Below, in pieces: positions 33,753 to 43,793 of a stretch of DNA of 64,000 nt. Positions within the stretch are counted from its first letter, which is position 1; each line of letters starts with the position of its first letter. The notes beneath the pieces were generated by a model, which was not told the origin of the DNA, did no database searches, and saw only the letters and a list, made by a program, of their open reading frames with translations. Origin of the DNA: Caulifigura coniformis (GTDB taxonomy: Bacteria; Planctomycetota; Planctomycetia; Planctomycetales; Planctomycetaceae); assembly GCF_007745175.1 (NCBI RefSeq), contig NZ_CP036271.1, positions 2,004,154-2,068,153 on the forward strand, written 5' to 3'. Made by a program: the position numbers and the translations under genes.

Positions 33753-34958
33753 CTACACGACTCGGCAGATGTAGCACTTCAGGTACAGCGACTCATCGCA
33801 GTAGGGTGACACCGGGTGATCGGGCGCCTGAATGCGTGCTTCCAGGATCTGCAGACCGCGCTTCGATTGCAGCCCGACCTGGCGGAGCATGTCTTCAAAG
33901 TCTCCGCGGCCGACCAACCCCGAGCAGCTGCAGGTCACGAGGATTCCACCCGGCGGAAGCAGATCGACGGCCAGGCGGTTGAGGCTGAAATAGCCACGAA
34001 TCGCTTTTTCGACGCCTCCCTGGTTCCGGGCCATCTTCGGCGGATCGAGGATGATGAGATCGAACTTCGTTCCGGCCTGCTGCAGTTCTTCCAGCTTGCG
34101 GTAGGCGTTCGAGTTCTCGAACCGCATGCGATCGGCGACGCCGTTCCGCTCGGCGTTGGCGCGGGCGATGTCGAGGGCCGCCTGGGACGAATCGACGCAC
34201 AGAACTTCGCGTGCCCCGCCCAGCGCGGCCGCGGCGATTCCGAATCCGCCGGAGTAGCAGAACATGTCGAGCACGGACGCGTTCCGGGCGTAGTCTGCGG
34301 CGGCTTTCCGGTTTTCTCGCTGGTCGAAGAAGTAGCCGGTCTTCTGGCCTTCGACGACGTCGACGGCGAACTGCAGTCCGTTCTCTTCAAAGACGATGGG
34401 GCGCGGCGGCGGCTCGCCGTCCAGAAGACCGTCACGGATCTCCAGCCCCTCCATGTCGCCGATTCCCTTCTCGGTCCTCAGCCAGATCCCTTTCGGATTG
34501 AGGGACTGCTTGAGTGCTTCGAGGATGACCGCCTGTCTTTGGGCCAGTGCGAAGCTGGTCCACTGGATCATCAGGTGGTCGCCGTAGCGATCGGCCGTCA
34601 TTCCCGAGAGGCCGTCGGCTTCGCTGAAGACCATCCGGCAGGCGCGTTCGGCTGGCGTTCCGCCGTACATCCGCAGGCGGAGTTCGATCGCCCGTTCAAT
34701 GCGCGTGCGCCAGAAATCGTCGTCGAGAGATTCGGATTCGTCCCAGGTGTAGAGCCGGGCCCGGATGCGGCTGACCGGGTTGTAGAGTCCGCGGGCGACG
34801 AAATTGCCGACGTTGGAGACGACATCAATGACGTCGCCGGCAACGGGGTCCCCTTCCACGCGATCAATCGCGCCTGCGAAGACCCAGGGATGGCGTTTGA
34901 AAAACGGCCCGGCGCGGCGAGGCTTCAGAACGATGCGGGGAAGTTGAGCGGCGGTCAT
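33753..34958 (-). CDS. RlmI-like rRNA (cytosine-5) methyltransferase, PUA + SAM domains
   Basis: 401 aa from the ATG at 34958. An N-terminal PUA-like domain (IVLKPRRAGPFFKRHPWVFA, GDVIDVVSNVGNFVARG) precedes a class I SAM-binding domain (VLDMFCYSGGFGIAAAALGG, EVLCVDSSQAALDIARANAE). The catalytic motifs are FDLIILDPPK and LVTCSCSG. This build is that of the RlmI/RlmK-type 23S rRNA m5C methyltransferases. A second paralogue lies at 58275-59702. The upstream extension of the frame lacks PUA similarity and was not used. Confidence 0.9.
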   Translation of the reverse strand: MTAAQLPRIVLKPRRAGPFFKRHPWVFAGAIDRVEGDPVAGDVIDVVSNVGNFVARGLYNPVSRIRARLYTWDESESLDDDFWRTRIERAIELRLRMYGGTPAERACRMVFSEADGLSGMTADRYGDHLMIQWTSFALAQRQAVILEALKQSLNPKGIWLRTEKGIGDMEGLEIRDGLLDGEPPPRPIVFEENGLQFAVDVVEGQKTGYFFDQRENRKAAADYARNASVLDMFCYSGGFGIAAAALGGAREVLCVDSSQAALDIARANAERNGVADRMRFENSNAYRKLEELQQAGTKFDLIILDPPKMARNQGGVEKAIRGYFSLNRLAVDLLPPGGILVTCSCSGLVGRGDFEDMLRQVGLQSKRGLQILEARIQAPDHPVSPYCDESLYLKCYICRVV

Positions 34959-35376
34959 GGCGGAAAGCTGAGAATGCGAAACGCGGACCGTAGGACAGAG
35001 CGGCCCGAAGCGAAAGCCGGGAGGGGCCAATCACCTGGAATTGGTCCTCTTCCCGGAATGGCGACGAGTGTTTCGGGGGCCTGAGGGCTGGTGTGCGCGG
35101 GCAACACGACCAAGAAGAACGGGGCCAGGGGGCGGGTGGCTCCTGTTGCCCTCTTTGCCCGCGACCGCTGGCCGGCTGGCGGTTCTGCAACGGTCGGCGA
35201 GTTGCGGAATTCGAGTGTATGGCGGGTTCCGGGTGATCATGTTTGTCGTCCCCTCCAGTATTGCGTGCAGGGTTGCGCGCAAAGTGGGGGAAGGCCGCCC
35301 GGGCAAGAGTTTTCTGCTGGAACGGGCCCTGACCATTGGCCTTTCGCCGCCGGGGCGATCTTTTCAGACTTTCCCG
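34959..35376. other. Intergenic region between divergent genes
   Basis: 418 bases. The frame of the downstream gene is open through most of it, but the encoded residues are Arg/Gly/Pro-rich and without domain similarity. No structured RNA or clear promoter was recognised. Confidence 0.45.
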
Positions 35377-36351
35377 ATGCCGAATGAATCCGCAGCAACC
35401 AGGCGTTCCTGGTGGAGAAGAATCCCCGGGATCGCGGGGAAGTGCGCCGTCGCATTGTTCGTCCTGGGGCTGGCCGTACGGCTGACCGTCCGGGACCGCT
35501 GGGTGGTCGCCAACACTCTCTACTATGCGACCCCGTGGTCGATTCTTTTCGTTCTGGGATGCCTCTCGGCGGTCTGGCTGAGGAGGCGTCGAGCCGCCCG
35601 CCCGCTGGCGTGGGTGACGGGGCTGGTGGCAGTCGCCTGCGCGGGGATCTGGTTTTCCACATCGTGGAGAACCGGTCCATCAGCGCGGGGAGCGGGGGAC
35701 GTGCGGGCGATGACCTGGAATCTCGCGCACGGGCGCTGGGGACTGGAGGGGCTGGCGAAGGCGGCCGCGATGCACGAACCGGACATCGCACTTTTCGTGG
35801 AGGCGGACCCCAGCCGGATTGATGTGCGGGCCATCTTCAAGTCAGCGTTCCCGGAGCATCATGTGTTCCTGCTGGGGGGCGGGATCGTCCTGGTGTCGCG
35901 CTGGCCGGGCGGGGACGCACGGGCGTACCAGTTCGGATCGGAGAAGACTGAAAGCCGGATCCGGGAGATCGACCTGGCGACTCCGTGGGGGACGTGGACG
36001 GTGTTCGGCTGCGACATGGCTTCAAACACCCTCTATCAGCGAGAGCCGCATTTCCGCGAACTGGCCGAGCGGATCGCAGGCTGTCCGCATCCAGTGATCT
36101 GCACGGGAGATTTCAATACGCCGTTGGACTCGCTGCATGTCGAGAAACTGCGGGCCGGAGGGCTCACCGAGGCCTTTGAAGCGGCCGGCGAGGGTTACCT
36201 GCCGACGTGGCCCGTTCCGGCGCCAGTCCTGTCGCTCGACCAGATGTGGATCAGCAAGGGACTGAAGCCTGTCGGCTGCGTGCGCCGCTGGAACTGGCGG
36301 AGCGACCACGCGGCGGTCATCACAGAGATCGGCATTGAGCCTGCGCCGTGA
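35377..36351 (+). CDS. Membrane-anchored endonuclease/exonuclease/phosphatase-fold protein
   Basis: 324 aa from the ATG at 35377. Two or three N-terminal hydrophobic segments (CAVALFVLGLAVRLTV, WSILFVLGCLSAVWL, WVTGLVAVACAGIWF) are followed by an EEP catalytic domain: RAMTWNLAHG, ALFVEAD with the metal-binding Glu, VICTGDFNTPLDS, and a final WNWRSDHAAVITEI with the catalytic Asp-His. The build matches the VanX-less VanZ-type and DUF-fused EEP proteins, which hydrolyse nucleic acid or lipid phosphodiesters outside the membrane. The substrate is unknown. Confidence 0.8.
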   Translation: MPNESAATRRSWWRRIPGIAGKCAVALFVLGLAVRLTVRDRWVVANTLYYATPWSILFVLGCLSAVWLRRRRAARPLAWVTGLVAVACAGIWFSTSWRTGPSARGAGDVRAMTWNLAHGRWGLEGLAKAAAMHEPDIALFVEADPSRIDVRAIFKSAFPEHHVFLLGGGIVLVSRWPGGDARAYQFGSEKTESRIREIDLATPWGTWTVFGCDMASNTLYQREPHFRELAERIAGCPHPVICTGDFNTPLDSLHVEKLRAGGLTEAFEAAGEGYLPTWPVPAPVLSLDQMWISKGLKPVGCVRRWNWRSDHAAVITEIGIEPAP

Positions 36352-36538
36352 CTCGCTTCATGTCGAATCTGATTCAGATGAACGCCACACGCGTCCGCAG
36401 AGGACGTTGACGTTCATCGTTGAGGAATGGCGATCGTCGGCGGTGATGGGCAATGGGACCGGCGGCGAGCGCCGTCCGCTCACGAACTTTGCAGACGAGA
36501 TCGGAACTTCGGAGGAGTCCGCTTCAGGGTGGGCCGGA

Positions 36539-39500
36539 TCAATTCCCAGGCTTGGCCTCGGGGGGCGGAGGCGGGGGTTCGGCCGGATTGCCCTCGGGGT
36601 TCGGCACGGGCTTCTTGACTTCCTCGGCGGGTGCAGGAGCACTGCGAGGAGTGACCTGCAGACCGACTCCGCCGACCTTGAGGTTGACGGCGCCGCTCAC
36701 CGGATCGATCTTCCAGCCGCGCTGGGAACCGCCGGTCGGCGGGAGTTCCGCGGCGTGGAGCGTCTTTCCGGTCGCGCGATCGAGGAGATAGGCCCACGTC
36801 GGTGAGGGAGTTCGTTCTTCGTTGGCCTCATCCTGTTCGCCGGCGGCGGTCGCCAGAAGGAATGGCCACTGCCCGGGCTGCATGGGATCGAGAACCATGC
36901 GATCGAAGTCCCGTGCCCACAGCGTTCTGCCATCCTCGCGCTGCACCGCGATGAGCCGGGCCGAGATCGGTCGCTGCGGCCCCCGCGGAATGCTCGAGAG
37001 GATGCTGACGCCACCGAAGCGGACGGCGACGACATAGATCCGTGCGCCGTCCTGGAAGATTTCCATCGCCTGAAGATCGGCCGGCGCCTCGAGTCGCGTG
37101 TTCACAATTTCATGTCCGTCCTCCGCAAGGATGACGAACCCACCACCGGGCTCGAGCGCGCAGAGGGATCGTCCGTCGAGGACGTCAAACCGCGTCTCGT
37201 TCGGAAACTTCCTCTGCCAGGTCCACGTTTCCGTCGCCGGGTGGAACAGGCCGACCTGCACGGCGTCTTTCTCCTGCAATCGGATCAGGCGCTGGACGTC
37301 GTGCCGGTAGTCGGGGTACAGCATGCCGCCGGGCGGGAGCGTCGCCTCGCGCACGCGCCGCCCGTCACTGGCGCGATAGACCTGGATACGTCCGCGCGCA
37401 TCCTGGGTGGCGATGTAATCGGCGTCTGAGCTGATATCGAGGTTGGGTTCGACGGTCCGCGCCCAGTGTTCGCGTCCGGTCAGGGGATCGACGACCAGCA
37501 GCTGAGCTCCTTTGATGTAGGCCAGATGCTCCGGACGCAGGGGGGCGACCGGGCGAGTGCTGCCGCCGCGACGTCCATTGACCGGCACGCGGCCGGCAAT
37601 ATTCCCGCCGAAGAACGGCTCGAACGGTTCGGAGCTGAGCGTTGCACTGATGACGGTCTCGTTGGCGACGACGTTCAGGATGCGGAAGCCGTCCGCCGTC
37701 TCGGCGAGGGCCAGCCGACCACTGGTGCTGACGCGGGGCGTCAGGCCGGTCATCGCGTGATTGATCCGCTCCTGCATCATGATCGCCCCGCGGGCGTCGG
37801 TCACCGTGAGCTGCGCCTGCATGGCATCCGAAGCGAACGACCACCCCTGGAGGATCGGTGAGCGCTGACCGAATTCGCCTAGCGAGGCCGGGAGATCGAA
37901 AATGCCCGACGTATCATCGAGCCCCGTCGCGACCAGTTCGCCGGAGAGCGTTCTCGCGTTTTCCTGCCGTTTGAGGAAGTCGGGCTGATTCAGGAGCGAC
38001 TGGGCCAACTCGCCAGCCGTCTTCCCGTCGTCCAGAAGAACATCTTTCAGCCGGCCCGTCAGGTCTCCGACGATCAATGCCGACGGGCGCATACGGGGCT
38101 CCTGCGTGGCGATGCGCAGAAGTTCGAGGTTCGCCCGGGCCGCCACCCGGGCGTCTTCCGACTGACGAAGACGCAGAAGTCGTTGCTCCAGGAGGGCGAC
38201 GTGGAGCGTCTTTCGAAGCAGGTAGTCGAGTTCGAGATCGTCCGGCAGGATGCTGTCGGTCAACATCTCATGCAGACGGAAGTACTCCGGCGCGGCGGAG
38301 TCGAGCTGACGGACACGCTCGCGCACGCGATCGATCGATTCACCGCGCTGCTCGGGCGACATACTGGCCCAGAGGTCATCGAGTCGTCCGCGAACCAGGC
38401 GGTTTTCGCGGACGCGCAGGGAGTCGTCGCGATCGAGAAGTCGATCGGCAAGCGGGTTGATTCCTTCGCCTCCGCGGAGAGCGGCGAGGAGAGCGCCGGG
38501 CAGGTCGTTCCGCGCCTGCAAACCCTTCGAGACGGCCGCCCACGCCTGTGCGCGGAGGCCGGCATCGGCGGGCAGGTCATCCAGTTTCAGTTCGGGCGTG
38601 TAGTACAGCCCGAAGTCGCGTTCGAGACCGTTCACCAGCGTCCATGCCAGCACCTGTTTGATGCGGGGGGGCGGATCGTTGATCGCTTTCAGATCCTGCT
38701 CGCCGCCGGTGATGTCGCCGGCATGCAGCTTGACCTCGCCGCGGAGCGCGAGCGCGACGGGATCACCCGGGTTCTGCGCCAGTCGCTGTTTGATGTCATT
38801 CGTGATCTCCCCCGAGGAGCGGAAGACGCGGAATCCGGAGCCGGTCTGGGTGACGAGCGTTCCGCCGGCCGCAGCGAGGTTACCGGCCGGTTCGCCAGAG
38901 GCGAGTGGCGAGCGGGCGCAGGGCGCTCCCGAGGTGATGTCGACGGTCAGGACTTCGGCCGTCGACAGTGGCAGCACGTAACGGCCCCCCATGCGAATGC
39001 CGCGGCCGCTCGCGGGGGGAATCGACGTCGTCCAGAGCGTCTCGCCGTTCTTCAGGCTGAGCCCTCGAATGTCCGATTTCCCGACCAGCAGAATGACCTC
39101 GTCGTGCACGCCCCCCAGTGACATGGCCTGCTCGCGGGGCCGCGTCCAGAGGGGCTTGCCCGATTCACGATCCAGGCAGAGGAGCCGCGAATCGTCCGCG
39201 GGGGTCACAAGCACATTGCGGCCTGCGAAAAGCGTTCTCGTGTCGGACCATTCCTTCACATCCAGCGTGACGTCGAGGTTGACGTTGTCATTGACGGAGC
39301 GGCCGATGCGATTGACCTGCAACATGCGGCGGTAGTCGACGGGCTGCGGATCGGCGTAGGTGGTCAGCCACAGCCAGCGACGGTCGGCGACATCGAATCC
39401 GATGACCGTGCCGTTGCCGAGGGCCGCGACGAGCGTGGAGCCATCGAGCGCGACGTTCACTCCCGCAAACCGGCGCTCCGAGGAGTAGACCAGGTCGAGA

Positions 39501-41158
39501 TCCGAGTTCAGCAGGGGCTGCGACCAGAGGGGCGGGGCGGTTTCAGGATTCGTCCCGGGGTCGATGGCAACGATTCGAAGCTGGCGGGACTGTTCCACGA
39601 CGCACAGCAGCTGGCCGTCCCAGGGAATCGGCGCGGAATGGAAGAAGGCGCCGTCGAAACTGAACTCGTCCTGGGGGCCATCGAAGGCAGCATCGAGTCG
39701 CCTCGGCGGGCCTCCGATCGACCAGAGGCAGCGGCCCCCCTGGAGGTCATACGCCTGCAGATGATTGTAGTTTCGCGGAAGGAGCGGGCTGGCGCCGCGA
39801 TTCGAAACCGGGAGAGCGCCGGCGTTCGGCTGCAGCCCGACCAGGCCGCTGTGTCCGACGTGATAGACCCGCTGGCCGTCCGTGCTGAGTGCGGCGTCGA
39901 CATGATCGCGGTATGCGCGCTGCCCGACGAACTGCTGCATCAATTGCGTCCGGGGCGTGCGCAGGAAGGAATCCGTTCCGGCGAGCAGGGCAGCCAGAGT
40001 CTGGTCGACGGGCTCGGACGACCACTGGAGATCGCCCGTCTTGAGGTCAAAAGCCTTGACCGTGCCAAAGCCGGCGACGATCGCGAGATTCTCCGTGACG
40101 AGCGGCGCGGCCACGGGAAGCGGATTGAGACCGTCCTTCCGGAAGCGGGCTTCGACATCGGCCGCAGCCTGGTTCACCAGCTTGATGTCGGCATCGTTCC
40201 AGGGATCGTCGTATTTACGAATGTCGTCGAACTGGTCGGCCAGGGGGGCCTTCCAGGCCGTATCGAGAAATGGAGGGGTTTGCGACGCGACGCCGTTGCG
40301 GCGTCGATCACCGTGTGCCATCGGCCACGAGGGGAGGCCCTGCGGCGGATCACTCGGTCCCATGGCGGGCAGGAGGGTTTCCAGCCAGCGTTCGCGGCCT
40401 GCATCGTCGTTGAACCAGGGGACGCGTCGGCCATCGAGCACGAGGGCTTCCGGGAAACGTTGTTTCAGGTCGTCCAGCCGGGCGCGGACGGCGTCGTTGT
40501 TCCGCATCTCGCGGTGAGCCCAGACTTCCATCAGGCTGAGTTGCGGCTCGAATTCCTGGATGGCATCTGGCGTTCGCCGCAGCCGGGAAGCGATCCGGAG
40601 CATCGTCGCCGCGTCGCCCGAGTCGCAGGCGGCCTGGGCAAGTTCCATCATGGCAGCGCGCCCGGCGGCGGTGAGCGCATACCTGCGGACGACTTCGCGC
40701 CGGGCCGCAAGACCTTCCTGGCGACGGGCCTTTTCGAGCAGGCCGCTGGCTGCGGACTCGAAGCGCCGTTCGTAAGCTTTGAGGAGCGTTTCCGGGTCGG
40801 CGAGCAACACGGCCTCGGCCGCATCCTTCACGCTGCAACCCGTTGGCGTTTCGTAATACGAATCCTCCGGGGCGTCGAAGATACTCTGCAGGATGTCGAG
40901 CGCGAGATCGGGGTTCGATTTCTGGACCGCGTTCGCCTGGAGCAGCGCGTTCTCGATCCGCGGCGAGTGGGCTTCGCGACGCTGACGTCTCGCTTCCAGG
41001 TCGTCATCGACGAAGACCTGGCCTGAAGCGGGGTGCGGCCCCCAGACGGCCAGCGCCGTCAGCAGCCCCATCAGCCAGCGGCATGCCATCCGTGTTGCAC
41101 GACCATCGCAGGCGCCGCCCACGCGTTCGCGTTTTGAAGCTGGAGTTGGAACACGCAC
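36539..41158 (-). CDS. Giant secreted PQQ-type beta-propeller protein
   Basis: 1539 aa. The GTG at 41158 is preferred because AAAAGGAG lies at ideal distance upstream; it gives a signal peptide with a long basic n-region (hydrophobic core MGLLTALAVWGPHPASG). An ATG at 41089 would give a standard one. A helical N-terminal part of about 250 residues precedes PQQ/WD-like repeats (KTGDLQWSSEPVDQTLA, ESGKPLWTRPREQ, NGETLWTTSIPP). A second helical region of about 300 residues follows, then a second set of repeats (LTGREHWARTV, DGRTLWARDF). The C-terminus is Pro/Glu-rich. It probably acts as a periplasmic scaffold; no enzyme residue is evident. Confidence 0.85.
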   Translation of the reverse strand: MRVPTPASKRERVGGACDGRATRMACRWLMGLLTALAVWGPHPASGQVFVDDDLEARRQRREAHSPRIENALLQANAVQKSNPDLALDILQSIFDAPEDSYYETPTGCSVKDAAEAVLLADPETLLKAYERRFESAASGLLEKARRQEGLAARREVVRRYALTAAGRAAMMELAQAACDSGDAATMLRIASRLRRTPDAIQEFEPQLSLMEVWAHREMRNNDAVRARLDDLKQRFPEALVLDGRRVPWFNDDAGRERWLETLLPAMGPSDPPQGLPSWPMAHGDRRRNGVASQTPPFLDTAWKAPLADQFDDIRKYDDPWNDADIKLVNQAAADVEARFRKDGLNPLPVAAPLVTENLAIVAGFGTVKAFDLKTGDLQWSSEPVDQTLAALLAGTDSFLRTPRTQLMQQFVGQRAYRDHVDAALSTDGQRVYHVGHSGLVGLQPNAGALPVSNRGASPLLPRNYNHLQAYDLQGGRCLWSIGGPPRRLDAAFDGPQDEFSFDGAFFHSAPIPWDGQLLCVVEQSRQLRIVAIDPGTNPETAPPLWSQPLLNSDLDLVYSSERRFAGVNVALDGSTLVAALGNGTVIGFDVADRRWLWLTTYADPQPVDYRRMLQVNRIGRSVNDNVNLDVTLDVKEWSDTRTLFAGRNVLVTPADDSRLLCLDRESGKPLWTRPREQAMSLGGVHDEVILLVGKSDIRGLSLKNGETLWTTSIPPASGRGIRMGGRYVLPLSTAEVLTVDITSGAPCARSPLASGEPAGNLAAAGGTLVTQTGSGFRVFRSSGEITNDIKQRLAQNPGDPVALALRGEVKLHAGDITGGEQDLKAINDPPPRIKQVLAWTLVNGLERDFGLYYTPELKLDDLPADAGLRAQAWAAVSKGLQARNDLPGALLAALRGGEGINPLADRLLDRDDSLRVRENRLVRGRLDDLWASMSPEQRGESIDRVRERVRQLDSAAPEYFRLHEMLTDSILPDDLELDYLLRKTLHVALLEQRLLRLRQSEDARVAARANLELLRIATQEPRMRPSALIVGDLTGRLKDVLLDDGKTAGELAQSLLNQPDFLKRQENARTLSGELVATGLDDTSGIFDLPASLGEFGQRSPILQGWSFASDAMQAQLTVTDARGAIMMQERINHAMTGLTPRVSTSGRLALAETADGFRILNVVANETVISATLSSEPFEPFFGGNIAGRVPVNGRRGGSTRPVAPLRPEHLAYIKGAQLLVVDPLTGREHWARTVEPNLDISSDADYIATQDARGRIQVYRASDGRRVREATLPPGGMLYPDYRHDVQRLIRLQEKDAVQVGLFHPATETWTWQRKFPNETRFDVLDGRSLCALEPGGGFVILAEDGHEIVNTRLEAPADLQAMEIFQDGARIYVVAVRFGGVSILSSIPRGPQRPISARLIAVQREDGRTLWARDFDRMVLDPMQPGQWPFLLATAAGEQDEANEERTPSPTWAYLLDRATGKTLHAAELPPTGGSQRGWKIDPVSGAVNLKVGGVGLQVTPRSAPAPAEEVKKPVPNPEGNPAEPPPPPPEAKPGN

Positions 41159-41321
41159 GAAGGAGACTCCTTTTCGGTCGTCCCATCATACGTTTCACAG
41201 GGGGAGATGGTCAGCAGCAGAGTCTGACGGGGCCACCCAGGGCCGGGAATTCCCCTTCACGGTGCACCGTCGAGTCGCGGTACGCCGTCGAAAGGTATCG
41301 ACGAATCCGCGTCGCTTGTGC

Positions 41322-41924
41322 TCAGCACTCGCGGATCACGCCCACCAGCACGCCGAGGATCTGGACATCGGTGGCATAGATCGGTTTGAGCCGGGCATTG
41401 GCCGGTTCGAGGCGGACGCGGTTCCGTTCCTTGTAGAAGGTTTTGAGGGTGGCATCCTGTCCGTCGACGAGGGCAACCACGATTTCGCCATCGTGGGCGG
41501 TGTTCTGCTGGCGGATGATGACGTAGTCGCCGTCGGCGATATGGGCCTCGATCATCGAGTCCCCCTTCACCTTCAGGCAGTACTGCCCTTCATCGCGAAA
41601 GAGGTCGGCGAAATCGATCCGTTCCTGGTTCTCGACGGCGAGGACGGGGGAGCCGGCGGCGACCTGTCCCGCGAGCGGAAGGCTGGTGCGCTTCTTCTGG
41701 GGCTGGTCGACAAGCTGGATCGCCCGCGACATGTGATGTTCGCGGGTGATGAGGCGTTTCTTCTCGAGCGCCTTGAGGTGGCACATCACCCCGTTGGGAG
41801 AGCGGATGTCGAAGTGCAGGCCGATTTCACGAACCGTCGGGCCGTAGCCGCGATTCATGATCTTGTCCTTGATGAACTCGTAGATTTCGCGCTGCCGTGT
41901 CGTGAGTGTCGGGCGGTCGTTCAT
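41322..41924 (-). CDS. lexA: SOS repressor LexA
   Basis: 200 aa from the ATG at 41924. A winged-helix DNA-binding domain (LTTRQREIYEFIKDKIMNRG, PTVREIGLHFDIRSPNGVMC, HLKALEKKRLI) is joined to the S24 self-cleaving domain. The Ala-Gly cleavage site lies in QVAAGSPVL, the Ser nucleophile in KVKGDSMIEAHI, and the Lys base in DATLKTFYK. RecA-stimulated self-cleavage should relieve repression of DNA repair genes. A GAACA-N11-TGTTC dyad lies upstream at 41967-41987, a possible autoregulatory site. Confidence 0.96.
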   Translation of the reverse strand: MNDRPTLTTRQREIYEFIKDKIMNRGYGPTVREIGLHFDIRSPNGVMCHLKALEKKRLITREHHMSRAIQLVDQPQKKRTSLPLAGQVAAGSPVLAVENQERIDFADLFRDEGQYCLKVKGDSMIEAHIADGDYVIIRQQNTAHDGEIVVALVDGQDATLKTFYKERNRVRLEPANARLKPIYATDVQILGVLVGVIREC

Positions 41925-42351
41925 GGGTGGTTCTCGCTCCTTCGGACAGTGGCCCTGCGATCTACTGAACATAGTCCACTGCTGTTCTAATTTACCGTAT
42001 CGGCATCGGCAAGGTGAAATGGACCGGAAATCCAGCTGCTCGTTGAGGTTCCGGAAGAAGAAGGGTTCTTTGGGACCGGGGAAAGGCGCGCCGCGACGCC
42101 GCGATCGGGCTGCGGAGTCGCCGCCACGCGCCGGGATCGCCTTGCACGGCCAACCGTCAAACTGCCCCTGACTGGTACAGAGCGCGCCGACTTTGCGGCT
42201 TGACCTCTACAACCGGAACACCCGGCACGTCCGGCAGAAGATTCTTTTCGCGAGCAATCGTGCTGTTCCTCACCCGGAGTTGCGCGGCGGCGCGGTCCGA
42301 TACGAACGTCGGAGTCATTCCGGGCGTTCGCAAATTAGGACTTGTGCCGAA
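41925..42351. other. Divergent promoter region of lexA and the DUF1207 gene, with a dyad
   Basis: 427 bases. GAACA (41967-41971) and TGTTC (41983-41987) form an inverted dyad with an 11-base centre, 43 bases upstream of the LexA start. It could be a LexA operator, but the order and spacing differ from the known TGTTC-N4-GAACA and CTGT-N8-ACAG types, so this is weak. No other structure is recognised towards the DUF1207 start. Confidence 0.35.
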
Positions 42352-43380
42352 ATGGATGGCCTCACGGCAATTAAACACTGGATCGGCCCCCTCGTGGTGC
42401 TCACGGCCTCGCTGGCCAGTCACCCCGCGGCACGCGCCGAATTTCCGCAGCCTGCGTCGGGCCGTGATGCCGCCGCCCAGCAGCGCGACTGGACGACCAC
42501 GGCAGCCGGATTCTCCACCTTCCAGTCGGAAGATGTGGCCACGGCGGACGCCTCGATCCCGGCCCGGAGTTACGAATCGAGCCGGATTGAACTCGCGCAG
42601 GCGGTTGCGGGGAACTCCGATGACCACTGGCAGCTCGCCCCGGTGGGGCTGCTGTACAAGTCGTACCTGGCAGGGGCCAAAGAAGCCCGTATCTCAACCG
42701 TCTGGATGCAGGACAGCAAACGCGGTTTGATCTGGGAGAACGCGCTTGGCGGAAGGGTCGGCGTGGTGCGCTACGGCACGGAAGACGTGCTGCACCCGGA
42801 AGGCTGGCAGTTCGATATTGAAGGAGCGGCGCTCCCCCGCGTGATCCCGCAGGATCCGTCGTCACCGCTCGAGGCCGTCGATTTCCGCGTCGGGCTGCTG
42901 AGCACCTGGCGGTATGGCGACACCGCCGTGAAAGCCGGCTACTACCACCTGTCGTCCCACGCCGGCGACGAGTTCCTGATCAACAATCCGGCGTTCGTCC
43001 GCATCAACTACGTGCGGGACGCGGGCATCATCGGCATCACGCAGTATTTCCTCGAGGACTTCTCCGTCTACGGCGAACTTGCTTATGCATTCAACGCCGA
43101 GGACGGGGCGGAGCCTCTCGAGTTCCAATACGGCGTGCAGTACAGCCCGATGACGACCGGCTGGCCCGGAGCGCCGTTCGCGGCGATCAACGGACACACC
43201 CGCGAAGATTACAACTGGGCAACGAGCCTCACCGTCCAGAGTGGATGGCAGTGGCGAAGCGCCAAGACGAACCACACATTCCGAGTCGGTATGCAGTACT
43301 ACCGCGGCCCGTCGCTGCAGTGGGAGCTGGGGGACCGCAAAGAGAACATGCTCGGCGGTGGTATCTGGTACGACTTCTGA
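42352..43380 (+). CDS. DUF1207 family outer-membrane-like protein
   Basis: 342 aa from the ATG at 42352, which gives a signal peptide (HWIGPLVVLTASLASHPAARA-EF). The mature part matches the DUF1207 layout as I remember it: QLAPVGLLYKSYLAGAKEAR, GGRVGVVRYGT, WQFDIEGAALPRV, AGYYHLSSHAGDEFLINN, and a C-terminal QWELGDRKENMLGGGIWYDF with a terminal Phe and alternating residues typical of outer-membrane beta barrels. The function of the family is unknown. No partner gene is adjacent. Confidence 0.8.
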   Translation: MDGLTAIKHWIGPLVVLTASLASHPAARAEFPQPASGRDAAAQQRDWTTTAAGFSTFQSEDVATADASIPARSYESSRIELAQAVAGNSDDHWQLAPVGLLYKSYLAGAKEARISTVWMQDSKRGLIWENALGGRVGVVRYGTEDVLHPEGWQFDIEGAALPRVIPQDPSSPLEAVDFRVGLLSTWRYGDTAVKAGYYHLSSHAGDEFLINNPAFVRINYVRDAGIIGITQYFLEDFSVYGELAYAFNAEDGAEPLEFQYGVQYSPMTTGWPGAPFAAINGHTREDYNWATSLTVQSGWQWRSAKTNHTFRVGMQYYRGPSLQWELGDRKENMLGGGIWYDF

Positions 43381-43433
43381 CGCGAGGTCCCTCGCAGGCA
43401 GCGTCGCGGGCGTTGACGCGAAGGGCGGCGCAT

Positions 43434-43467
43434 AAAAAAAGCGCCACCTGGCGAAACCAGGTGACGC
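43434..43467 (-). terminator. Rho-independent terminator facing left
   Basis: On the minus strand an 11-bp stem (43457-43467 with 43441-43451, one mismatch) around loop TTTCG is followed by seven T residues (43440-43434). It therefore ends a leftward transcript, but the nearest leftward gene starts 2.5 kb away and ends at 44008, 540 bases upstream. Confidence 0.85.
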
Positions 43468-43759
43468 CTCCGCGCAGAGCAAGTGCGGGCCGATGTCCTG
43501 CTACTGCAGCGACCACTTTCTCAAGCACCTGCTGTGCCGATCGGCAATCCTGCCCGCTGGGAGGGGTTTTCCGCCTGCCAGTCGACCGATTCGCAGCAGC
43601 GCGCGAGCGATGATTCCGCAGAATGAAGCAGCCTTCAGAAGCTGGTGTCCGGAATTGACACAGAATGCCTCGGGAACAGGGAACGGCCCCGAATTTGCCT
43701 GAGGAGAGGACAGCGGCCAACTCCGATTTTCCGGGAATCGCGAAAAGGCAGGATTTCAC

Positions 43760-43787
43760 TTGGCAATCAGCGTTGGGCCGCTACTAT
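43760..43787 (+). promoter_or_regulatory. Candidate sigma-70 promoter
   Basis: TTGGCA (43760-43765) and TACTAT (43782-43787) are spaced by 16 bases. Transcription would begin near 43794 and run into the terminator at 43890-43917. The evidence is sequence similarity only. Confidence 0.35.
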
Positions 43788-43793
43788 CCCAGC

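Noticed and set aside
41967-41987. Dyad upstream of lexA as a firm SOS box
   Set aside because: Order and spacing differ from known LexA operators, so I kept it only as a weak candidate.
43229-43759. Minus-strand frame crossing the left-facing terminator
   Set aside because: It runs through an intrinsic terminator into the DUF1207 gene and has unlikely composition (Arg/Cys/Ser-rich).
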